NCBI GenBank assembly: GCA_049520515.1
Contig: JBEKPS010000002.1
Coordinates: 248,001 to 312,000 of the forward strand
Direction of reading: 5' to 3'
Length of the DNA: 64,000 nt
From: JAFAMS01 sp049520515
GTDB lineage: Bacteria > Vulcanimicrobiota > Vulcanimicrobiia > Vulcanimicrobiales > Vulcanimicrobiaceae
Shown here: positions 1 through 8,453 of the stretch, in pieces
How positions within the stretch are numbered: the first letter of the stretch is position 1
Layout: the number at the start of each line of letters is the position of its first letter
Translations under genes and position numbers: made by a program
Notes under the pieces: model-generated
Database searches by the model: none
The model's input: the letters and a program-made list of their open reading frames with translations, nothing else
What the model was told of the DNA's origin: nothing

Positions 1-2
1 CG

Positions 3-731
3 CGCACGCGCTTATGGTATCTCTTCGGCACGCTCTTTCTCGTGGTGTTCGTCTTGGTCGCGGCACTCGTAGAGCCGATCGTCTTCGCGCCGTGGATTCA
101 GCACCAGCAACCGCTCCCGAACTCAGCACTCAGCGCGCGCCTCTACGCCGCCGAGCGGCGTGAAGGCGTCAACCTGCCGATTATCGTCCAGGAAAGTGCA
201 ACCGGGATTGGGGCCGATACGGCGCGCGTTGCGGGCTTGGGGCCGACGCAAGAGATCGTGATCAGCGATCAGATGCTGCAGACGGCGACACCCGGCGAGC
301 TGGAATTCGTCGTTGCGCGCTTCAGCGCGCACGCGGCGGCGCACGACAATTTCAAGCTTGACTTGTATATCTCGCTATGGTTGATCGTAGCCGCCGCTAT
401 ATCGGTGACGCTGGCCGACCGTGTCGGCTTTCGGCGCGACGACGATCCGCTCTCGCGTCTGGCGCTCGTCGCTGCGTTCCTTGGTCTTACGATCCTACTG
501 CTGCTGCCTGTTCAAGCCGCGTATTCGCGCCGCTTGGAGGCGCGCGCAGATCATGCGGCGGTCACGGTGATGAACGATCCCGCCTCGGCGGTTCGTCTCA
601 TGGTACGACTCGCTGACGACGACTTGCTGCAAGTCTGTCCCGCGCCGATTATCCGCCGCTACTTCTTGAGCTATCCGCCCATTGGTTCACGCATCGCTGC
701 GATTCGTGGAGGAGGCGATCCCTGTCATTAA
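3..731 (+). CDS. M48-type (Ste24/HtpX-like) membrane protein, 5' end cut by the window, degenerate zinc site
   Basis: The frame is already open at base 3, with no stop before the first possible start (GTG at 42), so the gene begins upstream of the window. A membrane segment lies at the N-terminal edge and two more near the middle, as in CAAX prenyl protease/Ste24 proteins. The Ste24 HExxH helix is recognisable but altered: where 'VAHELGH' is expected the sequence reads 'VARFSAHAAAH', so the first zinc His and the catalytic Glu are replaced. The downstream 'EARAD' resembles the family's third-ligand motif. It is probably an inactive or altered homologue; family assignment is from motif layout only. 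It ends 16 nt before the next gene. Confidence 0.6.
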   Translation, partial: RTRLWYLFGTLFLVVFVLVAALVEPIVFAPWIQHQQPLPNSALSARLYAAERREGVNLPIIVQESATGIGADTARVAGLGPTQEIVISDQMLQTATPGELEFVVARFSAHAAAHDNFKLDLYISLWLIVAAAISVTLADRVGFRRDDDPLSRLALVAAFLGLTILLLLPVQAAYSRRLEARADHAAVTVMNDPASAVRLMVRLADDDLLQVCPAPIIRRYFLSYPPIGSRIAAIRGGGDPCH

Positions 732-747
732 ATAAGCGCCTTTTCCA

Positions 748-3309
748 ATGACGCGGGGGGATGCGGACGCACTCTTCCACATTGTGGTCGAGGCCGATCC
801 GAATCTGGTTTTCATTGCCGATGCCACCGGACGTATCGTCCGTGTCAATTCGCGCTGGGCCGCGTACACGGGCGTGACGATCGATGCGATAACGTCGGAT
901 CGCGGCGCTCCGCTCAATATCGTCCACCCCGACGACTTGGACGCCACCTGGTCGAAGTGGAAACGTTCGGTCGAAACCGGCGAGCCGTACGAGATTACCT
1001 ACCGGCTGCGCTCGGCCAAAGACGGGAAATATCGCTGGTTTCTCGCGCGCGCTCTTCCGTATCTCGAAAACGGAAACACGATCGGATGGTACGGGGTCGC
1101 GACCGACGTCGACGATCAAGTTCGCAATCTCGAAGCATCGCGTTTCCTCTCCGAGTCGGCCACGGCTCTGACATCGTCGTTCGATCGCCGCCGCATTCTC
1201 GAGGCGTTCATGCGCGTCGCCAAGAGCCGGTTCGCAGATGGCTGCATCATCACGTTGCTCGATGAAAACCGTCAGTTTCAGCGCACCGGTGTTTCCCACC
1301 GCGATCCGGCGATCGAGGCGAGCGCGCTCGAGAAGTCTCGAAGAATTCCGGTTCTACCGACCAGCGTCGCGGCACGCGTGTATGAATCGAAGCAATCGCT
1401 CTTGATCCCGGACATGCTCGATACGGAACACAAGGGTTGGATCAACGCAGAAGGCGTGCACGTTCCGAGCATCTTCGAGCCGACGCATTCGATTCTCGCC
1501 GTGCCGTTGATCATCGCCGATCAGGTGCGCGGGACGATCGCATTTATTTCATCGCGTCCCGACTCGCCGTTCGACGAACGTCATCTTGCCGTTGCGGAAG
1601 CGGTTGCGCGCCAAGCCGCGACTGCTATCGAACATTCGTCGATCTTTGCGCGGGAGCGCGCGACGACCGAACGATTCCGTTATCTGGCGCACGCGACCGA
1701 TCAGCTTTTCGCGCCGGGCGATCTGCATACCAATCTCGATACGCTCGTGAAGAGTCTGACCGGATATTGGGCCGATTGGGCGGTCCTCTACCGGATCGGC
1801 GACGAGGGAGCAGTCCGGGCGCAATCGGTGTCGTACTGCGATCCGTCGACCGCGTTCGTCGAAGAGCTGCGCGGACAGCGCTTGTTCCATCCCGCCGCCG
1901 AACGCGTATTTCTCGAGATCGTTGCCAAACATCGTTCGCGTCTGCGTACTGACGTCACGATGGAATCGGTCAGGGATATTCTGCAGCCGTTCTTGCGGCC
2001 GATCGTCGAGCAGATGCGCATTCAATCCCTGCTCGTCATTCCCTTATTCACGACGGAGTTCGATTTCGGCGCGATCGCAATGTACATGGGACGACGAAAT
2101 TACGATGAGTCGGATCGCGAATTATTCGAAGAGCTCGGGCGCAGGATCTCGCTTGCGATCGAGCACGACCAGAGCCTGGGGCGCGAGCGGCGTCTGGCGC
2201 GAACGCTTCAAGAAGTCGCGCTCCCGGCGCAGCTTCCGACGATCCCGGGCATCGTGCTCAGCAGCGCGTATGCGACTGCGACGACAAGTGATGCGCCCGT
2301 GGGCGGAGACTGGTACGATGCGTTCCAACTCCCGAACGGACGTGTGGTCTTCAGCATCGGCGACGTTACCGGCAGCGGATTGCAAGCGTCCGTGATCATG
2401 GGCAAGCTGAGACAGACGGTCAACTCGATCGCGCTATTCGAAGAAGACCCCGCGCGGATTCTCGACGCGGTCGAATACGTCGCATTGCAACGTTATCCCG
2501 ACGCAATCGCCACGGCATTCGTCGGTATTTTCGATCCGGAATCGAAGACGATACAGTTCGCAAACGCGGGGCACACGGCGCCTCTCGTTCGGTTGCACGA
2601 CGGAACGGTCGAACCGCTCGTCGCGCACGGTCTTCCCATCGGATTGCGCAACCTGGTCGAACCCTCGAAATCGGTAATGCGTTCGCTGGCGGACGCTTCG
2701 CTCTTGGTGTTGTACACGGACGGAATTACCGAGGCCAGCCGCGATCTCGAAGCGGGCGAGCGTATCTTACAGTCTGTGGTCGCAAATGACGCGATGCTCT
2801 ATGTCCGCGGCGCGGCATCGCTCGTGGCGTCGAGTTGTTTGCCCGAGGGTCCGCGTGCTGACGATGCCGCCGTGCTTGTCGCAACATTTCCGCGCGGGAC
2901 CGCGTGGCAGTTTGACGCCGACAATGCGAAATCGGCCCAACACGCGCGTGGCGAGTTCATGGCGCGGTTACAAGCAGAAGCTGCACCGGAAAGCGATTTC
3001 GGCGCTTCCGAGATCATTTTTGGCGAGCTGGTCGGCAACGTTGTGCGTCACGCGCCCGGCTCGATCGATGTCACGCTCGAATGGGAAGGCTCGCGAGCGC
3101 TTTTGCACGTGATCGATCGTGGCGACGGATTCGAATATGCGCCGCCGGCCGAGATCGATCTGCTACGTGAAGAAGGCCGCGGTTTGTGGCTGATCCATCA
3201 GTTCGCGGTCTTTACGTCGATCGAACGTCTGCCGGGCTATGGTACGCACGTCACCGTCGAGCTTCCGGCGCGTCACGGCGAGACGATGAAAACCGTTCCT
3301 GCGATCTGA
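748..3309 (+). CDS. PAS-GAF-GAF-SpoIIE phosphatase-HATPase regulator (RsbU/RsbW-like fusion)
   Basis: An 853-aa cytosolic signalling protein. In order: PAS domain (about 10-125), two GAF domains (about 135-290 and 300-465), a PP2C/SpoIIE serine phosphatase (about 505-710, with GGDWYD at 519 and 'GDVTGSG', 'NAGH' and 'YTDGITE' metal motifs), and a C-terminal anti-sigma-type HATPase domain (N-box 'ELVGN' from about 760, 'DRGDG' at about 790, then 'GRGLWLI'). Proteins of this kind sense a signal through PAS/GAF and dephosphorylate a STAS anti-sigma antagonist; the attached kinase domain could phosphorylate the same partner. No sigma factor or STAS gene is adjacent; a lone STAS gene lies at 54.5-54.9 kb. 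The last 37 bp overlap the convergent downstream gene. Confidence 0.93.
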   Translation: MTRGDADALFHIVVEADPNLVFIADATGRIVRVNSRWAAYTGVTIDAITSDRGAPLNIVHPDDLDATWSKWKRSVETGEPYEITYRLRSAKDGKYRWFLARALPYLENGNTIGWYGVATDVDDQVRNLEASRFLSESATALTSSFDRRRILEAFMRVAKSRFADGCIITLLDENRQFQRTGVSHRDPAIEASALEKSRRIPVLPTSVAARVYESKQSLLIPDMLDTEHKGWINAEGVHVPSIFEPTHSILAVPLIIADQVRGTIAFISSRPDSPFDERHLAVAEAVARQAATAIEHSSIFARERATTERFRYLAHATDQLFAPGDLHTNLDTLVKSLTGYWADWAVLYRIGDEGAVRAQSVSYCDPSTAFVEELRGQRLFHPAAERVFLEIVAKHRSRLRTDVTMESVRDILQPFLRPIVEQMRIQSLLVIPLFTTEFDFGAIAMYMGRRNYDESDRELFEELGRRISLAIEHDQSLGRERRLARTLQEVALPAQLPTIPGIVLSSAYATATTSDAPVGGDWYDAFQLPNGRVVFSIGDVTGSGLQASVIMGKLRQTVNSIALFEEDPARILDAVEYVALQRYPDAIATAFVGIFDPESKTIQFANAGHTAPLVRLHDGTVEPLVAHGLPIGLRNLVEPSKSVMRSLADASLLVLYTDGITEASRDLEAGERILQSVVANDAMLYVRGAASLVASSCLPEGPRADDAAVLVATFPRGTAWQFDADNAKSAQHARGEFMARLQAEAAPESDFGASEIIFGELVGNVVRHAPGSIDVTLEWEGSRALLHVIDRGDGFEYAPPAEIDLLREEGRGLWLIHQFAVFTSIERLPGYGTHVTVELPARHGETMKTVPAI

Positions 3310-3941
3310 GTTCCCAGGTGACGCGCAGTCACCAGCTCGACGATCGCGGCGTGCGCGATGCGTCCGTCGATGATTTGTGCAGCTCCGACACCGCCGCGAA
3401 CGCCCAGCGCCGCAGCCCGAATTGCGGCCGCGAGCGACGGCGACAGGTTTCCGGACTCGGCGAGCGCCAGCGCTTCGGCCGGCGTGAGCTCGTCGACGAG
3501 CTTTTGCGTCTCCGAGTCGACGATGCCGCCGTTCGGATCGAAGAACAAGATGCGTGACGCTTCGGTGGCTTCCGCGATTGCGCGCGCAACGTCGTCGACC
3601 GGGAGCTGGATGTCTTCGCCACTCAAGCTGATCGCGGTCGGTTCGATGACCGGAACGTAGCCGGAGCGCATCAGCGTCTCGAGCAAGCGCGTTTGCACGG
3701 AACCAATCGCCGTTCCGGCGGCCGGGATCATCCCGGCGTCGGCGCCGCGTAGCCCGACCGCAGCATCACCGGTGCGGTTCATCGCTCCGACGAACGCGCG
3801 CGCAAAGTCAGCCTGCGGTGCAACGACGATCGGACGAACGTTCCGCTGCTGAAGAAACGCGATGTCGGAGACGAGCGTGGTCCCGCCGAGGCTGTCTTCA
3901 TCGACGCGGAGCACAATCGTTCGACCGGTGAAATCTTGCAT
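3273..3941 (-). CDS. Acetylglutamate kinase-like protein, probable pseudokinase
   Basis: A 222-aa protein with the overall pattern of the amino acid kinase family, closest in feel to acetylglutamate kinase (ArgB). The C-terminal 'IIDGRIAHA..VELVT' block matches the ArgB ending 'IIDGR.PH..L.EL.T'. The N-terminal 'KYGGN' phosphate-binding Lys loop is replaced by 'LRVDEDS', and the 'VHGGG' loop by 'VVAPQAD', so normal catalysis is doubtful. It lies 24 nt after pth on the same strand and is probably co-transcribed with prs-rplY-pth. No arginine biosynthesis gene is nearby. It could be a regulatory paralogue. The 3' end overlaps the convergent phosphatase gene by 37 bp. Confidence 0.6.
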   Translation of the reverse strand: MQDFTGRTIVLRVDEDSLGGTTLVSDIAFLQQRNVRPIVVAPQADFARAFVGAMNRTGDAAVGLRGADAGMIPAAGTAIGSVQTRLLETLMRSGYVPVIEPTAISLSGEDIQLPVDDVARAIAEATEASRILFFDPNGGIVDSETQKLVDELTPAEALALAESGNLSPSLAAAIRAAALGVRGGVGAAQIIDGRIAHAAIVELVTARHLGTQIAGTVFIVSP

Positions 3942-3965
3942 GAGCGTAGGGGGATCTTTCCCTAC

Positions 3966-4580
3966 TTAACGTTCGGCAGACGACGTCGGGTTGCTTTCCT
4001 CACCTGGGAGCCGCCAGCCGTTCGCCATATTTGCCGCCGCAGCCGCACCATCGTCGACCCACATGAGCGCGGCATCGGCAGCGGCGTTTACGACGGCCGG
4101 CAGTAGCGCGCGCTCGGATTCGCTGAAGCTGCCGAGCACGCGGTCGATTGCTTCCGCGCCCTCCCCGTCTCGCCCGATGCCGACGCGTAAACGCGGAATC
4201 TCCGTGCCGAAAAAGCTGATGATCGACTTCATGCCGTTGTGCCCGGCCGAGCTTCCGCTATCGCGCACGCGCAAACGCCCGAACGGCAGATCGAGCTCGT
4301 CGTAGATCACAAGAATGCGTTCGGCCGGAATGCGAAACCAGGTCGCAACGAGCCGCGTTGGAACGCCGCTTTCATTCATATAAGATTGGGGCTCGATCAA
4401 AATAAGATCGCGCGCACCGATTTGCACCTGGCGCGCGCGATCTTTCGTTTTCCAACTGCGCTCCTCGACGTTGAGCCGTCGCGCAATCTCCTCGACGACC
4501 ATGAAGCCGACGTTGTGGCGGGTGTTCGCGTATTTCGTCCCCGGATTTCCGAGGCCGACGATTAAGCGAAGATCGGCTAT
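3966..4580 (-). CDS. pth: Peptidyl-tRNA hydrolase, apparent ATA start
   Basis: Cleaves peptidyl-tRNA released from stalled ribosomes. Family motifs are all present: 'LIVGLGNPG' near the N-terminus, 'TRHN' with the catalytic His (H22 in this numbering), 'SYMN', 'DELDLP' and 'GHNG'. The first ATG/GTG/TTG in frame (4502) lies after the catalytic His, so it cannot be the true start. Reading upstream restores the full N-terminus, and the only position fitting the family is an ATA codon at 4578-4580 that overlaps the rplY stop as ATAG, mimicking an ATGA junction. Length from there is 204 aa, slightly above the usual 190. A single-base error of ATG to ATA is the alternative explanation. Confidence 0.92.
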   Translation of the reverse strand: MADLRLIVGLGNPGTKYANTRHNVGFMVVEEIARRLNVEERSWKTKDRARQVQIGARDLILIEPQSYMNESGVPTRLVATWFRIPAERILVIYDELDLPFGRLRVRDSGSSAGHNGMKSIISFFGTEIPRLRVGIGRDGEGAEAIDRVLGSFSESERALLPAVVNAAADAALMWVDDGAAAAANMANGWRLPGEESNPTSSAER

Positions 4581-5227
4581 GTAGAAGCGGCCTCGCCGGC
4601 CGGTGCTTCTGCGGGTGCGGCACCTTCGGCGCCTTCGGTCGGAGCGACGACGGTCGGCGCTTCCTCAGCACGTGGCGCCTCGATCGCAACAATCGACGTA
4701 TCGGGCGGCGTGATGAGCCGAATCCCTTCGCCGAGCGAAAGTTCGCTTGCGCTGATGTGTTCGCCGATCGTGAGCTCGCTGACGTCGACACGAATCTCTT
4801 CCGGAATCTTGTCGGCCGGACCACGAACTTCGATCTCGTGCGTAACGAGATCCATCATGCCGCCCTGATCGCGTACGCCGGCGGCGATGCCGACGGTCAC
4901 GATCGGAACTTCGGCCGTGATGATGTCGCTGCGCGAAATCCGCTGCAGGTCGACCGACATGACGCGGCGCGTCACCGGATCGAGCTGCATGTCGCGAACC
5001 ATCGCGGTATCTTTCTTGCCGTCGAGCTGAATGTCGACGATGTTTTGGCGGCGGCCGCCATGCAGCAGCTCGCCCAGCTCTTTGCCTTCGATTGAGACTG
5101 CGAGCGGCTTCTCACCGTGTCCGTAGATGACGCCGGGGATGCGACCTTGATGGCGCACCTTGCGTGAGCCGATCGTGCCTGGTTGTTCGCGAAGCTCCAG
5201 CTTCAGCGTTGGACTAGTCTTTGCCAT
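4577..5227 (-). CDS. rplY: 50S ribosomal protein L25/Ctc (general stress form)
   Basis: A 216-aa long-form L25 (TL5/Ctc type): an N-terminal 5S rRNA-binding domain with 'GxIPGVIYG', then the beta-rich CTC domain and an acidic Ala/Glu-rich tail. I chose the ATG at 5227 because the protein then begins directly before the conserved 'KLELRE' and is preceded by an AAAGAG ribosome-binding site. It lies 10 nt after prs and overlaps the proposed pth start by 4 nt. The order prs-rplY-pth is common in bacteria and suggests one operon. Confidence 0.95.
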   Translation of the reverse strand: MAKTSPTLKLELREQPGTIGSRKVRHQGRIPGVIYGHGEKPLAVSIEGKELGELLHGGRRQNIVDIQLDGKKDTAMVRDMQLDPVTRRVMSVDLQRISRSDIITAEVPIVTVGIAAGVRDQGGMMDLVTHEIEVRGPADKIPEEIRVDVSELTIGEHISASELSLGEGIRLITPPDTSIVAIEAPRAEEAPTVVAPTEGAEGAAPAEAPAGEAAST

Positions 5228-5237
5228 GATCTCTTTC

Positions 5238-6299
5238 TTAGCGTCCCGCGATGACGACCGGCTCGGATGGACCGACCATTCCGTCGATCGGGGAGAGCCC
5301 TTCTGCGCTCTCTGCCACTCCGTCTTCCTCGGCACTGAACAGCTCGGAGACCGAGCGGTTTGCGGTGATCCGCTTAATTGCATCGGCCAGGATCTGCGCG
5401 ATCGAGAGGACCTCGATTTTGCCGGAAGACTCGCGCGGGATCGTATTGGTCACGACGACCTTTTTGATCGGGGACGCCTCGAGTTGAGCGATGGCGTCAC
5501 CGGCGAAGATGCCGTGGGTCGCCAGCGTATACACGTCGGTCGCTCCCATTTCCTTGAGCTTCTCGGCTGCCTTGACCAGCGTGCCGCCGGTCGAAATCAT
5601 GTCGTCGACCACCACCGCAACGCGTCCGGCCACCTCGCCGACCACGTGGGAGACCTCCGAGACGTCGGGCTCGGGGCGGCGCTTCATGATCACGGCGATC
5701 GCCGCTCGAAGCCGCTTGGCAAAGTTCTCAGCCCGAGCGACGCCGCCGGCGTCGGGCGAGACGACGACGATCGAATCGCCCTCTAAGCCGTTGCGTTTGA
5801 GATAATTGGAGAGATCCGGCGCGGCGACCAAATTGTCGACCGGTAGATCGAAAAAGCCCTGAATTTGCGCGGCGTGCAGATCCAGCGTCACGACCCGAGC
5901 CGCGCCGGCCGCCGCAATCATATTGGCCACGAGCTTCGCAGAAATCGGCTCACGGCCGCGCGTTTTCTTATCTTGCTTCGCGTAGCCATAATATGGAATG
6001 ACGGCGGTGATGCGTTGCGCCGATGCACGACGCAAGGCGTCGATCATCAGTAGCAGCTCCATGAGCGCGTCGTTGACGGAGCCGCCCTGCGGTACGCCCG
6101 CGCTCTTCGGAATCTCGCACAGCGACTGGATCACAAAGACTTCCGCGCCACGGACGTTCTCACGAATCTCAACCCGGCACTCATCATTGCGGAAACGGCC
6201 AACCATCGCGCTGCCGACCCTCGTCTGCATGCGTTCGGCTATCTTGGCGGCCAGTTTGGGATTCGAATTTCCGCTGAACAGAAGCGGCTGTTGGATCAA
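5238..6299 (-). CDS. prs: Ribose-phosphate pyrophosphokinase (PRPP synthetase)
   Basis: Makes PRPP from ribose 5-phosphate and ATP for nucleotide, His and Trp synthesis. Conserved sites include the N-terminal 'FSGNSNPKLA', 'IPYYGYAKQD' catalytic flexible-loop region, 'SPDAGGVARA' and the PRPP loop 'VVVDDMISTGGT'. At 353 aa it is about 35 residues longer than the usual 310-320; the extra residues form an acidic Ser/Glu-rich C-terminal tail after the normal end. First gene of the prs-rplY-pth block, divergent from uvrB. Confidence 0.96.
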   Translation of the reverse strand: MIQQPLLFSGNSNPKLAAKIAERMQTRVGSAMVGRFRNDECRVEIRENVRGAEVFVIQSLCEIPKSAGVPQGGSVNDALMELLLMIDALRRASAQRITAVIPYYGYAKQDKKTRGREPISAKLVANMIAAAGAARVVTLDLHAAQIQGFFDLPVDNLVAAPDLSNYLKRNGLEGDSIVVVSPDAGGVARAENFAKRLRAAIAVIMKRRPEPDVSEVSHVVGEVAGRVAVVVDDMISTGGTLVKAAEKLKEMGATDVYTLATHGIFAGDAIAQLEASPIKKVVVTNTIPRESSGKIEVLSIAQILADAIKRITANRSVSELFSAEEDGVAESAEGLSPIDGMVGPSEPVVIAGR

Positions 6300-6343
6300 C
6301 GAGACTCCTCGGGCGGGGCTAAACGGTTGCTTCCCAAGCGCCG

Positions 6344-6359
6344 GGGCGGGTTCCCGCCC
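6344..6359. promoter_or_regulatory. Perfect inverted repeat in the prs/uvrB divergent intergenic region
   Basis: GGGCGGG-TT-CCCGCCC, two 7-bp arms with a 2-bp spacer, lies in the 99-bp gap between the divergent prs and uvrB starts. There is no T-run and both genes point away from it, so an operator is more likely than a terminator. The regulator is unknown. Confidence 0.35.
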
Positions 6360-6398
6360 AGAACCACTCCATGCCGGGACGTGTTCTTTGGCGATGCG

Positions 6399-8453
6399 AT
6401 GCCTACAGCGGAGCGTTTTCAGCTCGTAACCCCATACGAACTCGCCGGTGACCAGCCCCGAGCGACTGCAGCACTTGCCGAAGGCGTGCTCCGCGGGGAT
6501 CGCGCGCAGACGCTGCTGGGGGTTACCGGCTCAGGAAAGACGCTCGCGATGGCGCGGATCGTCGAGCTGATTCAGAAGCCGACCCTGGTCCTGTGCCACA
6601 ACAAGACGCTCGCTGCGCAGCTCTGCGCCGAATTTCGGGAGTTCTTCCCGCACAATGCGGTCGAGTATTTCGTCTCCTACTTCGACTACTACCAACCGGA
6701 GGCGTACGTCCCGCACACCGACACTTACATCGAAAAGGATAGCTCGATCAACGACGAGATCGAGCGCCTGCGCCACTCCGCGACACAGTCGATTCTGACG
6801 CGCAAAGATGTGCTGGTCGTGGCCTCGGTCTCGTGCATCTACGGCCTCGGCTCGCCGGCCGACTATGTCGAGCTCTCGCAAAAGGTCGGCATCGGAATGT
6901 CGATCGACCGCGATGCGCTTCTCCGGCGTCTCGTCGACATGCAATATCGTCGCAACGACATCAACCTGGTACGCGGAACGTTCCGTGTCCGAGGAGACAC
7001 GCTCGAATTCGTCGGCGTCGACGAAGAGCTCGTTCACCGTATCGAGTTCTTCGGCGATCAGATCGAGGCGATCAACGTCGTGAACATGCTCACCGGCGAA
7101 TACGTCGAGAGCAAGAACGAGATGATGATCTTTCCGGCCAAGCACTTCATCACGCCGGAAGAGAAATTGAAACGCGCGATTGCCGCGATTGAACTCGAGC
7201 TCGACGACCAGCTGAAGCTTTTCAAAGATGCCGGTAAGCTGCTCGAAGTGCAGCGTCTCGAGATGCGCACCCGCTACGACTTGGAGATGCTGCGCGAGGT
7301 CGGCTACTGCAACGGCGTCGAGAATTATTCGCGCCATCTGGCGGGACGCGAAGCCGGCTCGACCCCGTGGTGTCTGCTCGATTTCTTTCCGAAAGACTGG
7401 ATGTTGTTCGTCGACGAATCGCACGTGACGCTTCCGCAAGTGCATGGCATGTACGGCGGCGATCACTCACGCAAGACGATTCTCGTCGAGCACGGTTTCC
7501 GGTTGCCCAGCGCCCTCGACAATCGTCCGCTCACGTACGACGAATTCGAAAAGCACTACAATCAGATCGTCTACGTTTCGGCGACGCCGGGGACGTACGA
7601 GATCAGCAAATCCACGCAGGTCGCCGAGATGATCATCCGGCCGACTGGACTCGTCGATCCTGAAGTCGAAGTGCGGCCGACGCGCCATCAGATCGATGAC
7701 CTCATGGAAGAGATCCGGCTGCGCGTTGCCAAGAGCGAGCGCGTCTTGGTGACGACGCTGACCAAGAAGATGGCCGAAGATCTCACCGACTATCTGCTCG
7801 AGAACGGCTTGCGCGTGCGCTATCTGCACAGCGAGATCGAGACGCTCGAACGCATTGCGATTCTACGCGATCTGCGTAACGGCGTCTTCGATGTACTGGT
7901 CGGAATCAATCTCTTGCGCGAAGGCCTCGATCTGCCGGAAGTCTCACTGGTCGGCATCCTGGACGCTGACAAAGAAGGCTACTTGCGCAGCGGAACCTCG
8001 TTGATTCAAACGATCGGGCGCGCTTCGCGCAATGTCGAAGGCAAGGTCATCATGTACGCCGACGTCATGACCGATTCGATGTCGCGCGCCATCGAAGAGA
8101 CAAAGCGGCGGCGGGAGAGGCAGCTTGCCCACAACGCCGAGCACGGCATAGAGCCGAAGTCGATTCGTAAGGCGGTCCGTGACATTCTCGATCTGATCGG
8201 CACGCCGATTGAAACGACGGCCGACATCGTCGCCGCCGAGAAACTGCCGCGCGAAGTCGTCGCCGCAATGGCCAACGAGATCGAACGCAAGATGCGCGAA
8301 GCCGCTGCGAATCTTGAATTCGAAAAGGCCGCTGCCTTACGCGACGAGCTGATCGGGTTGCGCAGGCGTATTGGCGGCAACGAGAGCGTGCTGTTCCAAG
8401 GGAAAGCCCCAAAGATTTTCGCGCATGCGCTTAAAGAGCTCGTTGGCTCCTGA
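6399..8453 (+). CDS. uvrB: UvrABC system protein B
   Basis: Damage-verifying helicase-like subunit of nucleotide excision repair. It has Walker A 'GVTGSGKT' at residues 41-48, the beta-hairpin 'YFDYYQPEAYVP', the 'DESH' box, helicase C-terminal motifs ('LREGLDLPEV', 'QTIGRASRN') and the C-terminal UVR motif that binds UvrC. ATG 6399 is chosen because it places 'F.L.TPYELAGDQP' at the family-normal N-terminus; an in-frame start at 6291 would overlap prs. 684 aa is a typical length. The stop overlaps the next start by 1 nt (TGATG), so the two are probably translationally coupled. Confidence 0.97.
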   Translation: MPTAERFQLVTPYELAGDQPRATAALAEGVLRGDRAQTLLGVTGSGKTLAMARIVELIQKPTLVLCHNKTLAAQLCAEFREFFPHNAVEYFVSYFDYYQPEAYVPHTDTYIEKDSSINDEIERLRHSATQSILTRKDVLVVASVSCIYGLGSPADYVELSQKVGIGMSIDRDALLRRLVDMQYRRNDINLVRGTFRVRGDTLEFVGVDEELVHRIEFFGDQIEAINVVNMLTGEYVESKNEMMIFPAKHFITPEEKLKRAIAAIELELDDQLKLFKDAGKLLEVQRLEMRTRYDLEMLREVGYCNGVENYSRHLAGREAGSTPWCLLDFFPKDWMLFVDESHVTLPQVHGMYGGDHSRKTILVEHGFRLPSALDNRPLTYDEFEKHYNQIVYVSATPGTYEISKSTQVAEMIIRPTGLVDPEVEVRPTRHQIDDLMEEIRLRVAKSERVLVTTLTKKMAEDLTDYLLENGLRVRYLHSEIETLERIAILRDLRNGVFDVLVGINLLREGLDLPEVSLVGILDADKEGYLRSGTSLIQTIGRASRNVEGKVIMYADVMTDSMSRAIEETKRRRERQLAHNAEHGIEPKSIRKAVRDILDLIGTPIETTADIVAAEKLPREVVAAMANEIERKMREAAANLEFEKAAALRDELIGLRRRIGGNESVLFQGKAPKIFAHALKELVGS

